32,989 nt of DNA, from the NCBI GenBank assembly GCA_964431805.1, contig CAYSKV010000012.1, forward strand, positions 1 through 32,989, in the 5' to 3' direction. The number at the start of each line of letters is the position of its first letter. Position 1 is the stretch's first letter. Position numbers and translations under genes: made by a program. Of the stretch, positions 1 to 8,006 are shown piece by piece. The notes beneath the pieces are model-generated. The model worked only from the letters and a program-made list of their open reading frames with translations. It searched no databases and had not been told where the DNA came from. This DNA comes from JACPHD01 sp964431805 (GTDB lineage Bacteria; Patescibacteriota; Patescibacteriia; Patescibacteriales; GWC2-42-12).

Positions 1-2
1 TG

Positions 3-73
3 CTCGGGGGCATGGATTCGAACCATGATAAACGGCTTCAAAGGCCGCTGTCTTACCGTTGGACGACCCCCGA
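3..73 (-). tRNA. tRNA-Gln (anticodon UUG)
   Basis: Read on the minus strand, the sequence folds into a complete cloverleaf. The acceptor arm is TCGGGGG paired with CCCCCGA, and the D-arm begins at GTCC. The anticodon stem is GCGGC/GCCGT with loop CTTTGAA, giving anticodon TTG (Gln, CAA codons). The T-arm is CATGG-TTCGAAT-CCATG. The discriminator base is G, as expected for tRNA-Gln. The genomic bases after it read CA rather than CCA, so the tail appears not to be encoded, although the window ends there. Confidence 0.95.
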
Positions 74-83
74 ATGTATAAAA

Positions 84-99
84 TCCCGAATATTCGGGA
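84..99. repeat. 16-bp perfect palindrome in the tRNA-Gln leader
   Basis: TCCCGAATATTCGGGA is perfectly self-complementary. It lies between the predicted tRNA transcription start (about position 101, minus strand) and the tRNA 5' end at 73. In RNA it could form a short hairpin at the extreme 5' end of the precursor tRNA; in DNA it could be a small binding site. Its role is unknown. Confidence 0.6.
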
Positions 100-107
100 C
101 TATTGTT

Positions 108-136
108 ATAATAAAAGATTTAATGATTTTTGTAAA
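108..136 (-). promoter_or_regulatory. Promoter of tRNA-Gln
   Basis: On the minus strand a -35 box TTTACA (131-136) is followed after exactly 17 bases by a -10 box TATTAT (108-113). This gives a start near 101, about 28 bases upstream of the mature tRNA. Both boxes are near the sigma-70 consensus and the spacing is ideal. Confidence 0.6.
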
Positions 137-147
137 GTCTTGTAGAG

Positions 148-176
148 TTGTCATGGATTATATTTTAAGTTATTAT
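148..176 (+). promoter_or_regulatory. Promoter of the orphan gene / htrA pair
   Basis: TTGTCA (148-153), a 17-base spacer and TATTAT (171-176) form a good sigma-70 type promoter. A perfect TATAAT overlaps at 176-181. Transcription would start near 183-188, leaving an A/T-rich leader of about 20-25 bases without a clear SD before the ATG at 207. Confidence 0.55.
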
Positions 177-206
177 ATAATTATTAAATAAGATAAACAT
201 AAATAT

Positions 207-620
207 ATGGCAGGCAATGAACAACTATGGCTTGATGGGTTTAAAAATAATAGCGCCGCTCAAAAATTTAACAACGTTACGGATAAAATTGATAAAGAGA
301 CTCTGCGCGAAGTTGTAAATGAAATGACCCTGGGCAAAGAAAGTTTAGGCGAAATAAGCGGTTTTTTATGGCGGGCAATTTTGTTGTATAATGATAAAAT
401 CGGCGTGACCATGAAAGATGAAAATGAAATAAAGAAATTTCATGAAGAAATAAAACCGATTTTGTTATCTTTACTTGAAGAAAGCGGGGTAAAATATAAA
501 ATTAATAAATTTAAGCAAAGCAAGGGAGATTCTAAAGGCCAGAAAAGTTCATACAAAAAAGGTTATATGGGTTATCTCCGTGATTGGGAAGATGAGCAAG
601 ATAAGCATAAAGATTTATAA
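207..620 (+). CDS. Hypothetical protein, 137 aa
   Basis: I do not recognise this protein. It is soluble, with no signal peptide or membrane segment. Residues about 25-95 look mostly helical and amphipathic, with alternating acidic and basic residues. The last 40 residues are very polar, rich in Lys, Ser, Gly, Tyr and Asp, and probably disordered. There is no cysteine or recognisable catalytic motif. It has its own upstream promoter and no SD. The HtrA-type protease starts only 21 bases after its stop, so the two are probably cotranscribed. That could make it a cytoplasmic partner of envelope quality control, but this is context only. Codon usage matches the neighbours, so it looks like a real lineage-specific gene. 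Confidence 0.7.
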   Translation: MAGNEQLWLDGFKNNSAAQKFNNVTDKIDKETLREVVNEMTLGKESLGEISGFLWRAILLYNDKIGVTMKDENEIKKFHEEIKPILLSLLEESGVKYKINKFKQSKGDSKGQKSSYKKGYMGYLRDWEDEQDKHKDL

Positions 621-641
621 AATAATGTTTAGACTAATAAT

Positions 642-1766
642 ATGCAAATAAAAAAATACATCATAGCGAGTTTGTTTTTAGTTGTTTTTGTTGGTGGTTG
701 GTTTATTTTTAACAATAATTCAAAAATAACTGATGTTGTTGCAGATACTTTGCGTTTAGATGACCAAGAGGCGACGATTAGAGCAATTAAAAAGGTTATG
801 CCGGCCGTAGTAAATATTATTGTGATGGACAAGAAAATAACCACCACAATAAATTTAAATACCGGCGAACAAACTCAAAAAACCGATACCGTGCAAAAAG
901 GTTCTGGCACTGGATTTTTAATTTCTGCTGACGGTTTAATTTTAACTAATAAACATGTTGTTAGTGTTGGCGATGAAAAAACAGCTGAATATAAAATTGT
1001 TTTAAATACAGGAAAACGATATTATGCCCAACTAATCGGTAAAGATCCGATTAATGATTTAGCGGTTTTAAAAATTTTTGATAAGAATTTACCTTATGCA
1101 CAATTAGGCGATAGCGATAAATTACAAATTGGCTCCACGGTTATCGCTATTGGTAATACGTTAGGCAGATATCAAAATAGCGCGACTAAAGGCATCGTCA
1201 GCGGTTTAGGCAGAAGTATTGAAGCTTCAGATCAAAGCGGGACCACTACCGAAGTTTTAGATAATGTTATTCAGACTGACGCAGAAATAAATTTAGGTAA
1301 TTCTGGCGGACCATTAGTAGATTTAGATGGTAATATTATTGGTGTTAATGTGGCGATTGATCAAGATGGCAAATCTATCGGTTTTGCTATCCCAGTAAAT
1401 GACGCTAAGCCAGTAATAAAGAGCGTACGAGAAATTGGGCGTATCGTACGCACCAGACTAGGCGTTAGATATTTTATGTTGACTCCAGAAATAGCCCAAG
1501 ATAATAATTTGGCCAAGAGTGTCGGCGCTTGGGTGCCAATCAGCGAAGAAGTCGAAACACCGTCAGTTTTAGCCGATTCGCCGGCCGCTAAAGCTGGCAT
1601 AAAAGAAGGCGACATTATAACGGAAATTAACGGCATCAAACTTCAAGATCGAACAACTTTATTATCGGTTATACAAAAATATAAACCAGGAAATAAAATA
1701 GGGTTAAAAGTTTTTCGTGACGGGAAATTTATGGTTTTGATCGCCGTTTTAGATGAATTTAAATAA
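642..1766 (+). CDS. htrA: HtrA/DegP-family trypsin-like serine protease with PDZ domain (S1C)
   Basis: Membrane-anchored envelope protease that degrades or refolds damaged exported proteins. An N-terminal membrane segment (about residues 5-23) anchors it. The chymotrypsin-like domain follows with the complete catalytic triad: His105 in TNKHVV, Asp139 in NDLAVL and Ser221 in GNSGGPL. A single PDZ domain occupies about residues 280-370, with the typical SPAAKAGIKEGDIITEING signature. The 374-aa length is normal for one-PDZ HtrA proteins. The start follows the orphan gene by 21 bases with no SD, and the gene ends just before a bidirectional terminator. The family is commonly induced by envelope stress, but no specific operator is visible here. 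Family assignment is very secure; DegP, DegQ or DegS subtype is not resolvable. Confidence 0.95.
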   Translation: MQIKKYIIASLFLVVFVGGWFIFNNNSKITDVVADTLRLDDQEATIRAIKKVMPAVVNIIVMDKKITTTINLNTGEQTQKTDTVQKGSGTGFLISADGLILTNKHVVSVGDEKTAEYKIVLNTGKRYYAQLIGKDPINDLAVLKIFDKNLPYAQLGDSDKLQIGSTVIAIGNTLGRYQNSATKGIVSGLGRSIEASDQSGTTTEVLDNVIQTDAEINLGNSGGPLVDLDGNIIGVNVAIDQDGKSIGFAIPVNDAKPVIKSVREIGRIVRTRLGVRYFMLTPEIAQDNNLAKSVGAWVPISEEVETPSVLADSPAAKAGIKEGDIITEINGIKLQDRTTLLSVIQKYKPGNKIGLKVFRDGKFMVLIAVLDEFK

Positions 1767-1788
1767 AATAATTAATATTTATTAAAAT

Positions 1789-1821
1789 AAAAAACAGGCT
1801 TTCCTTGAGCCCGTTTTTTTA
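1789..1821. terminator. Bidirectional intrinsic terminator
   Basis: The stem pairs AAAAC with GTTTT and GGCT with AGCC (one A/C mismatch between them) around a loop of about seven bases. It is preceded by an A-run and followed by a T-run, so it can stop transcription in both directions. It separates the convergent htrA (plus) and the PEGA protein gene (minus). Confidence 0.8.
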
Positions 1822-1827
1822 TTTGTT

Positions 1828-3159
1828 CTATTGTATTAGAAATTTATATAAACCCTTTGAATTGCCGATTTTCCCTGGGAAATAAATAGTATCGGCATTA
1901 ATTAATATAAACGAGTTAATAGAATCAAATTTTATTAATTCAGTAATATTTTTTTTACCCCTTTCATCGAGTTCAATAGTATCAATTGTTTTGTCGGTTG
2001 AATAAATAATATAATCCTTGCTTGGATGCAATACGGCGTTATTAATAGTGTCAGAAATTCTGGTTATTAAAGTTTTATTTTTTGTGTCTAAATTATAGAG
2101 CCAAATTTCAAAATCGTTAGTATATAATAAATTGCTAGAGTCATTCCAGTGAGTTGTTTTTACATTATTTATGATTTCCACCAGAGGTTCATAAGCTGAC
2201 ATAGGATCAATTAAATAAAGAGTTTTATGATTATTATCATAAAGGTTAAGCAGATTTTGTTCGGCGTTGATAAAAGAATAATTTCCGCTAGCTGGCAAGT
2301 TTATACTTTTGATATTTTTATTCGTCGTTATGTCTACAACCTCGAGATTAATTGTTTGATTAGTTTTTATAATTAAATATAAATAGTTATTTTTTATTAA
2401 ATAATCATTAAAAATTTTGTTGCTAACGATTTTTTTTGCTAAATTAGAGGGTTCAAGTTGATAAATAGAACTTTTGTCTTGATAATATAAAGTGTTGCCG
2501 TTCCATTTATAATTAAACGAATTCGGGGTTATTTTTTTTAGGTCTATAACAGAGGCGAGATCAGCTAAATTATAAAGATAATTATTAATAATTATCTTAT
2601 TTTGATCTTCTGACCAAAGAATATTTTTTTCGGTTAAATTATTTCGCTTGATTGTTTTTTGTGACTCATCGGTTAAATTCAAAAAAGTTATTAAATCATT
2701 GGAAAAAATAACAGCTTGATTTTTATTTGGCGATAAGTGGATAGACTCCATATCGGCTGGCGCGACTTGAATCGGCAAATCATTTTTAAATAAATAGATA
2801 TTTTCCGCGAAAGTTGAAGCTCCAGGATTAATAGTTAATTTTTTTTGCCAACTCCAGTAGCCGTCAATTTCAATTTTTAATTCATATTCTCCCGGCAGCA
2901 AATTTTTTATTTTAGCTGGCGTAGTTATGTTTTTGCTTTCATTAAACATAGAAATTGACCAGGTTTTTTGCAGTTTGCCATCTATTAAAATTTTTGCCCC
3001 TTTAGGTTTAGAGTCAATAATAAACATGCCAGTCCTTTGAATAGACAGGCCGTTTTTGCCTAGCCGATAGCCAGCCGCGTAGAGCATGATGGCTGGAGTT
3101 ATGGTTAGAAACAAAATAATAAATATTGAACTTAATATCCTTCTTACTTTCAAAGTCAT
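1828..3159 (-). CDS. PEGA-domain protein with C-terminal beta-propeller-like region
   Basis: Surface protein anchored by an N-terminal membrane segment (about residues 8-30). A PEGA domain at about residues 45-120 is recognisable from GMFIIDSKPKGAKILIDGK and the later LLPGEYELKIEIDGYWSW stretch. PEGA domains are beta-rich extracytoplasmic modules often found in surface-layer or envelope proteins. The remaining 320 residues are a series of beta-strand repeats with SPNK-, WSEDQNK- and LHPSKDYIIYS-like turns, typical of a WD40/TolB-like propeller. The start lies 6 bases after the murA stop, so both are one minus-strand transcript. No catalytic residues are visible; a structural or binding role in the cell wall is inferred from this pairing. 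Confidence 0.8.
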   Translation of the reverse strand: MTLKVRRILSSIFIILFLTITPAIMLYAAGYRLGKNGLSIQRTGMFIIDSKPKGAKILIDGKLQKTWSISMFNESKNITTPAKIKNLLPGEYELKIEIDGYWSWQKKLTINPGASTFAENIYLFKNDLPIQVAPADMESIHLSPNKNQAVIFSNDLITFLNLTDESQKTIKRNNLTEKNILWSEDQNKIIINNYLYNLADLASVIDLKKITPNSFNYKWNGNTLYYQDKSSIYQLEPSNLAKKIVSNKIFNDYLIKNNYLYLIIKTNQTINLEVVDITTNKNIKSINLPASGNYSFINAEQNLLNLYDNNHKTLYLIDPMSAYEPLVEIINNVKTTHWNDSSNLLYTNDFEIWLYNLDTKNKTLITRISDTINNAVLHPSKDYIIYSTDKTIDTIELDERGKKNITELIKFDSINSFILINADTIYFPGKIGNSKGLYKFLIQ

Positions 3160-3165
3160 AATAAT

Positions 3166-4464
3166 TTAATCAACTTTTTTTATATCCGCGCCAAGTTTAT
3201 TTAATCGTTCGCAAATATTTTCATAGCCGCGATCAATTGAGTATGAATTATAGAGTATAGATTTACCCTTAGCCCCGAGCATGCAAATTAAAAGATTTAT
3301 AGCGGGTCGCAAGGCCGGGGGGCAAATAATTTCGGCTGGTTTTAAAGGAGTTGGCCCAGTAACGGTTACTCGATGAGCATCGTGAAGCATAACGTCAGCG
3401 CCAAGTTTATTTAATTCCAGATAATAAACGGCCCGATTTTCATAGACCCAGTCATGAACTAAAGTCTGCCCGTGGGTTTTAACTAATATCGGTAAAAATA
3501 GAGGTAGATTGTCAATATTTAAACCAGGGAAAGGGCGACCATAGATTTTATCAGGTAGAGCGCTTAATTTTGAAGGGATTATTTCTATATCAACTAAATC
3601 GAATTGTCCGTTGGTTGATTTATAAGTTTTACTGATTTTTATTTTTTGCCCCATAACTCTTAATTTTTCCAATTCCAAGCTTAAAAATTCTATTGGGCAG
3701 TGTGTAATTTTAAATTTTGAATCTGTGGCAATAGCAATAGCGATAAAGGCCATTGATTCTATCGGGTCGGGCATGATATGGTAGTTTATCGGTTTAAGTT
3801 TTTTTACTCCGATTATTTCTAATTTAGTCGTGCCGATACCTTTTATTTTAGCCCCAGCTTTAATTAAAAAATAGCATAAATCTTGCACCATGTAATTTGG
3901 CGAAGCTAAATTTATTTCTGTTTTACCTTTAAGTTGAACCGCTGCTAAAATAGCATTTTCGGTAGCCGTATCTCCCGATTCATACATAGTAAAGGTTGAG
4001 TCCTTTGTTTTACCTCGGCTGATGTGAAATAAATTATTAGTTTTTTTTGCTTCTATACCTAAATGATTTAAGGCGATGATGTGCGGACTCACTGTGCGTT
4101 TGCCTAATTTACAGCCGCTGATTTTTGGTAGAGAAAAATTTTTAAAAATTGAAGACAAAGAGCCGATAAGCAATATAGCCGCCCTAGTTTTTTCGTAAGA
4201 TTCTTTGTTTATTTTTTTAAGATTGATTTTTCCATTATTAATGGCTTGTAAAGTGTGTGGATTAGTCCAGTTTATTTTTAGACCGATAGAAGTTAAGATT
4301 TCAATAATTCGATTTACTTCTTCAATGCGCGGCATATTTTGCAAAACAGTTTTTCCCTTTATCATTGGCAAAGCGCAAAGAATAGCTACGGCCGAATTTT
4401 TAGCTGAGTTAGTTTTAATCGTACCTTTAAGTTTTTTACCGCCATTTATTATAAAATTGGACAT
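3166..4464 (-). CDS. murA: UDP-N-acetylglucosamine 1-carboxyvinyltransferase MurA
   Basis: Catalyses the first committed step of peptidoglycan synthesis, transfer of enolpyruvyl from PEP to UDP-GlcNAc, in the cytoplasm. At 432 aa it is full length for the EPSP-synthase-like fold. Key residues of E. coli MurA are retained: Lys22-Asn23 (SAKNS), Arg94, the catalytic-loop Cys118 (SGCKLGKR), Arg123, Asp318 in NIDNL and Arg412 in SIDRGYEN. The catalytic loop is divergent: the usual PGGC reads ISGC. Having Cys rather than Asp at this site predicts fosfomycin sensitivity. The gene has its own promoter in the region divergent to ctpA and is followed by the PEGA gene. A paralogue elsewhere cannot be excluded, and the divergence could reflect a second MurA copy. 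Confidence 0.9.
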   Translation of the reverse strand: MSNFIINGGKKLKGTIKTNSAKNSAVAILCALPMIKGKTVLQNMPRIEEVNRIIEILTSIGLKINWTNPHTLQAINNGKINLKKINKESYEKTRAAILLIGSLSSIFKNFSLPKISGCKLGKRTVSPHIIALNHLGIEAKKTNNLFHISRGKTKDSTFTMYESGDTATENAILAAVQLKGKTEINLASPNYMVQDLCYFLIKAGAKIKGIGTTKLEIIGVKKLKPINYHIMPDPIESMAFIAIAIATDSKFKITHCPIEFLSLELEKLRVMGQKIKISKTYKSTNGQFDLVDIEIIPSKLSALPDKIYGRPFPGLNIDNLPLFLPILVKTHGQTLVHDWVYENRAVYYLELNKLGADVMLHDAHRVTVTGPTPLKPAEIICPPALRPAINLLICMLGAKGKSILYNSYSIDRGYENICERLNKLGADIKKVD

Positions 4465-4510
4465 AAATTATCTTTTTTATTTAATTTAAGATTGGAATAT
4501 TTATGGCTTT

Positions 4511-4539
4511 ATCATAACTTAAATTTGCTTATTTTTCAA
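4511..4539 (-). promoter_or_regulatory. murA: Promoter of murA-PEGA operon
   Basis: On the minus strand TTGAAA (4534-4539), a 17-base spacer and TATGAT (4511-4516) form a good promoter. It predicts a start near 4504 and a leader of about 40 bases before the murA ATG at 4464. Confidence 0.6.
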
Positions 4540-4553
4540 TGCCAACGCCTAAT

Positions 4554-4581
4554 TTGGCAAAATAAACCAAGATATGATAAT
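4554..4581 (+). promoter_or_regulatory. ctpA: Promoter of ctpA-pyrG operon
   Basis: TTGGCA (4554-4559), a 16-base spacer and GATAAT (4576-4581) precede ctpA, whose ATG is at 4611. It is divergent from the murA promoter, with only about 15 bases between the two -35 boxes, so one bound factor could affect both. Confidence 0.5.
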
Positions 4582-4610
4582 ATAGAAGAGTAATAATACG
4601 ATAATTATTT

Positions 4611-5897
4611 ATGGATAATCAGAATTTACCAACGGGCGCCCTGGAAGTTAAAAAATCTAAGCGCTGGAAAATTGCCGGCGTTATTTTATTAAGCCTGATT
4701 TTATTGTCAGTTGCTTTTGGCAGTGGCATGATGTTGGCCCAAAAAAATGAATTTATTAAGCAGGCTAGTATAAAAGAAGCGGTTTATGCCGGTCAGGTTT
4801 ATAATAAATATGTTACGGCGCCGGCCAATAAATTAACTCAGGACGTTGATTTTAATTTGTTTTGGAGTGTTTGGGATTTATTAAAAAAAGATTATGTTGA
4901 TCAGGCTAAGCTTGATGATAAGACAATGTTTTATGGCGCGCTAAAAGGATTAGTTGAGTCAACCGGCGATCCTTATACGATTTTTATGGAGCCTAAAACG
5001 GCTAAAGAATTTTCGGATGATTTAGCTGGAACTTTTGAGGGCATCGGCGCTGAACTTGGCAAAAGAAATAATATTATAACTATTATTGCGCCCCTAGCCG
5101 ATATGCCGGCAGAAAAAGTTGGCCTTAAATCTGGCGATCAGATTTATGCTGTTAACGGTGAATCAACGGCCGGCTTAACAATTGACGAAGTGGTTAATAA
5201 AATTCGCGGATCTAAAGGCACAGAGGTTGTTTTAACGATTTTTAGGGATGGCTTTGATAAAACCAAAGATTTTAAAATAATCAGGCAAACCATAGTAGTT
5301 AAAAGCGTTAAAACAGAAATGACTAAAGATAAAATATTTGTTATTACCATAAACAATTTTAATGACGACACTAGCGAATTATTTAAAAAAGCGGCCGCAG
5401 AAGCGCTTGAAAAAAATCCTAAAGGAATTATTCTTGATTTAAGAAATAATCCGGGAGGATATTTAGAAACGGCGATTGACGTGGCTAGTGAATGGATTGA
5501 TGAAGGCGTGATAGTAACAGAGCAGTTTGACTCGGAAAAGAAAAATGACTATTCGCATCGGGGTTTAGCCAGATTAAAAGATTTTCCAACCGTAGTGTTA
5601 GTTAACCAGGGTAGCGCCTCGGCCTCGGAAATTGTTTCAGGAGCTTTAAAAGATTATGGAAAAGCGACTATTGTCGGCATGAAAACTTTTGGTAAAGGTT
5701 CAGTACAAACCCTAGAAGATATGAGTGATGGTTCCTCGGTAAAAATTACTGTAGCTAAATGGCTTACGCCAAAAGGTTATAATATTAACGAGCAAGGCAT
5801 AGCTCCTGATGTTGAAGTTGATTTAACTACGGAAGAATATAATCAAAATAAAGATCCGCAAATGGATAAAGCGTTGGAAATATTAAATAAAAAATAA
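4611..5897 (+). CDS. ctpA: C-terminal processing protease, S41 family (CtpA)
   Basis: Membrane-anchored serine protease that cuts exported proteins near their C termini. The N-terminal cytoplasmic stretch is followed by one membrane segment at about residues 20-43. The tail-specific protease N-domain and a PDZ domain (about residues 140-225, with GLKSGDQIYAVNGE) precede the S41 core. The Ser-Lys dyad is visible: Ser337 in GSASASE and Lys362 in TFGKGSVQ, 25 residues apart as in the family. LDLRNNPGG at about 276-284 is the typical strand-loop motif. The length of 428 aa is usual. There is no clear SD. pyrG begins 6 bases after its stop, so they share a transcript. Confidence 0.95.
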   Translation: MDNQNLPTGALEVKKSKRWKIAGVILLSLILLSVAFGSGMMLAQKNEFIKQASIKEAVYAGQVYNKYVTAPANKLTQDVDFNLFWSVWDLLKKDYVDQAKLDDKTMFYGALKGLVESTGDPYTIFMEPKTAKEFSDDLAGTFEGIGAELGKRNNIITIIAPLADMPAEKVGLKSGDQIYAVNGESTAGLTIDEVVNKIRGSKGTEVVLTIFRDGFDKTKDFKIIRQTIVVKSVKTEMTKDKIFVITINNFNDDTSELFKKAAAEALEKNPKGIILDLRNNPGGYLETAIDVASEWIDEGVIVTEQFDSEKKNDYSHRGLARLKDFPTVVLVNQGSASASEIVSGALKDYGKATIVGMKTFGKGSVQTLEDMSDGSSVKITVAKWLTPKGYNINEQGIAPDVEVDLTTEEYNQNKDPQMDKALEILNKK

Positions 5898-5903
5898 ATT
5901 ACT

Positions 5904-7559
5904 ATGGCAAATAAAAAGAAAGAAAAAGCAGTAAAATATATTTTTATCGTAGGTGGTGTTATTTCTGGAGTAGGTAAGGGGATTACTTGCGCTTCAATCG
6001 GAAGAATTTTAGCCGGTAAGGGTTATAATGTGAGCGCTATAAAAATCGATCCATATATTAATTTGGACGCCGGCACCATGAATCCGGTAGAACATGGTGA
6101 AGTATTTGTAACCGAAGACGGCGATGAAACCGACCAGGATATAGGCAACTACGAAAGATTTTTAAATAAAAATATCGGTCGAGATAATTATATGACGACC
6201 GGCCGGGTTTATCAGACCGTAATTAATCGCGAAAGGAATTTAGAATATAACGGTAAATGTGTTGAGGTTGTGCCGCATATCCCAGCTGAAGTTATCAGAA
6301 GAATTAAATTAGCCGCTAAAAAAGACAAGGCCGAAATAATGCTCGTAGAAATCGGCGGCACAGTAGGCGAATATCAAAATTTATTATTTTTAGAAGCGGC
6401 TAGAATGATGCACTTAAGCGAACCGGAAAATGTTTTGTTTATTATGGTTTCATATTTGCCAGTACCATCAATTATTGGTGAAATGAAAACTAAGCCAACT
6501 CAGCGCGCGGTCAGAGATTTAAATTCCGCTGGCGTTCAACCTGATTTTATCGTAGCTCGTTCTGTGGCTGCGATTGACGCTCCGCGTCGTAGAAAATTAG
6601 CAATTTTTTGCAATATTCAGGAAAATGACGTTATTAGCGCTCCGGATATAGATTCAATTTATGATGTGCCGATTAATTTTGAAAAAGATAATTTAGGCGA
6701 ACGCATTTTGGAAAAATTTAGCTTGCCGGGGAAAAAGAAAGATTTAGTTGATTGGCGAAAAATGGTTAAGAAAATTAAAAATGCTAAAAAAACTGTAAAT
6801 ATTGGAATTGTAGGTAAATATTTTTCTACCGGAGATTTTTGTCTAACCGATTCTTATATTTCCGTGATTGAAGCGATAAAGCACGCCGGAGGGGCTAATA
6901 ATGTTAAACCAGTTTTGCATTGGCTAAACTGTGAAGATGTGGAAAAACAAGGGGTTAGAATTTTAAAAAAGTTTGACGGTATTATTGTCCCGCAAGGCTG
7001 GGGTTCTAGAGGCGCTGAAGGTAAAATTGCTACTATTAAATATTGCCGTGAAAATAATGTGCCTTATTTCGGACTTTGCTACGGCATGCAAATGGCGGTA
7101 ATAGAATTCGGTCGAAATGTCCTAGGCTTAAAAGGTGCTAATAGCGAAGAGGTTAATCAGAAAACTGCTCATCCAGTTATTCATATTATGCCCGAGCAAA
7201 AAGAGTTGTTAGCTAAGAAGCAATATGGCGGGACGATTAGACTAGGTGGTTGGCCTTGTAAAATTGTCGTTGGTACACATTTGGCTTCAGCCTACGCTAA
7301 ATTAGGTAAAAAGGGGACGATTAGTGAACGACATAGGCATAGGTATGAATTTAATAATCAATATCGCGAACAATATGAAAAAGCTGGTTTAAAGGTGGCG
7401 GGAGTTTCGCCTGATGGAAAAATAGTTGAAGCCGTGGAAATAACCAAACACCCATTTTTTATTGGCACGCAATTTCATCCTGAATATATTTCCCGGCCAT
7501 TATCACCGCATCCTTTGTTTGTAGAGTTTATTAGAGTTTGCTCTAATTTAAAAAAATAA
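5904..7559 (+). CDS. pyrG: CTP synthase (glutamine-hydrolysing)
   Basis: Makes CTP from UTP, ATP and glutamine in the cytoplasm; last step of pyrimidine nucleotide synthesis. The N-terminal synthetase domain (about 1-275) has the P-loop GGVISGVGKGI and the DPYINLDAGT and HGEVFVTEDGDETD motifs. The C-terminal class I glutaminase domain (about 295-550) has the nucleophile Cys392 in GLCYGMQ and the His525/Glu527 pair in FHPEY. The oxyanion loop, usually PGGFG, reads PQGWG here, an unusual substitution. The length of 551 aa is normal. It is the last gene of the ctpA operon and ends at a strong terminator. Confidence 0.97.
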   Translation: MANKKKEKAVKYIFIVGGVISGVGKGITCASIGRILAGKGYNVSAIKIDPYINLDAGTMNPVEHGEVFVTEDGDETDQDIGNYERFLNKNIGRDNYMTTGRVYQTVINRERNLEYNGKCVEVVPHIPAEVIRRIKLAAKKDKAEIMLVEIGGTVGEYQNLLFLEAARMMHLSEPENVLFIMVSYLPVPSIIGEMKTKPTQRAVRDLNSAGVQPDFIVARSVAAIDAPRRRKLAIFCNIQENDVISAPDIDSIYDVPINFEKDNLGERILEKFSLPGKKKDLVDWRKMVKKIKNAKKTVNIGIVGKYFSTGDFCLTDSYISVIEAIKHAGGANNVKPVLHWLNCEDVEKQGVRILKKFDGIIVPQGWGSRGAEGKIATIKYCRENNVPYFGLCYGMQMAVIEFGRNVLGLKGANSEEVNQKTAHPVIHIMPEQKELLAKKQYGGTIRLGGWPCKIVVGTHLASAYAKLGKKGTISERHRHRYEFNNQYREQYEKAGLKVAGVSPDGKIVEAVEITKHPFFIGTQFHPEYISRPLSPHPLFVEFIRVCSNLKK

Positions 7560-7573
7560 AATATTTAAATATA

Positions 7574-7606
7574 AAAAAATCGGATTAATGAATCCGATTT
7601 TTTTAT
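7574..7606. terminator. Bidirectional intrinsic terminator
   Basis: The stem AAAATCGGATT/AATCCGATTTT with loop AATG is flanked by an A-run and a T-run. It closes the pyrG transcript on the plus strand and the rpmA transcript on the minus strand. Confidence 0.9.
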
Positions 7607-7619
7607 ATTTGAGTTATAT

Positions 7620-7901
7620 TTATTTCTGTACTGTTACGCTGACAATTTTAACTGATTCTAATTTGCCGGTATATTTTTTAATTTTTTTAGTGGCAAATTT
7701 TACTAGTCCGGCCGCAATAGCGAATAAAGTATCGTCTTTACCGGTTTTAACATTTTTACCGGCTCGATATTTTGTGCCTCTTTGTCTAATTAAAATAGCT
7801 CCAGCTTTAGCGTATTGGCCATCCTGAATTTTAACGCCTAAACGTTGTGCTTGCGAATCGCGACCCAGGGCTGTAGAACCGCCTGCTTTTTTATGCGCCA
7901 T
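7620..7901 (-). CDS. rpmA: 50S ribosomal protein bL27
   Basis: Ribosomal large-subunit protein whose N-terminal tail reaches the peptidyl-transferase centre. The sequence starts with the standard MAHKKAGGSTALGRDS tail and has the conserved QRLGVK and RQRGTKY stretches. At 93 aa it is slightly longer than average, with a Lys-rich C-terminal extension. There is no N-terminal cleaved prepeptide of the Firmicutes type. It is usually next to rplU (L21), but here it stands alone with its own promoter and terminator. Identification is certain. Confidence 0.97.
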   Translation of the reverse strand: MAHKKAGGSTALGRDSQAQRLGVKIQDGQYAKAGAILIRQRGTKYRAGKNVKTGKDDTLFAIAAGLVKFATKKIKKYTGKLESVKIVSVTVQK

Positions 7902-7927
7902 ATTATAATAATTTAATAAATAAAAAT

Positions 7928-7942
7928 GTGGCTAAAAACCAC
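7928..7942 (-). other. Hairpin at the 5' end of the rpmA leader
   Basis: On the minus strand GTGG-TTTTTAG-CCAC forms a 4-bp stem exactly where the predicted rpmA transcript starts (about 7942), followed by ATTTTTAT. It may stabilise the 5' end or act as a weak attenuator. The stem is short, so this is tentative. Confidence 0.35.
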
Positions 7943-7948
7943 TATTTA

Positions 7949-7977
7949 AATATAGCAAAAGAAATATTCAGTGTCAA
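7949..7977 (-). promoter_or_regulatory. rpmA: Promoter of rpmA
   Basis: On the minus strand a consensus TTGACA (7972-7977), a 17-base spacer and TATATT (7949-7954) form a strong promoter. It fits a highly expressed ribosomal protein gene with a leader of about 40 bases. Confidence 0.7.
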
Positions 7978-8006
7978 GCCAGCATAATAGTAGGGGGGGG
8001 CAAGAC

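Noticed and set aside
7588..7827. Open frame of 79 codons on the plus strand opposite rpmA
   Set aside because: Entirely antisense to the unmistakable L27 gene; no start context and no family resemblance.
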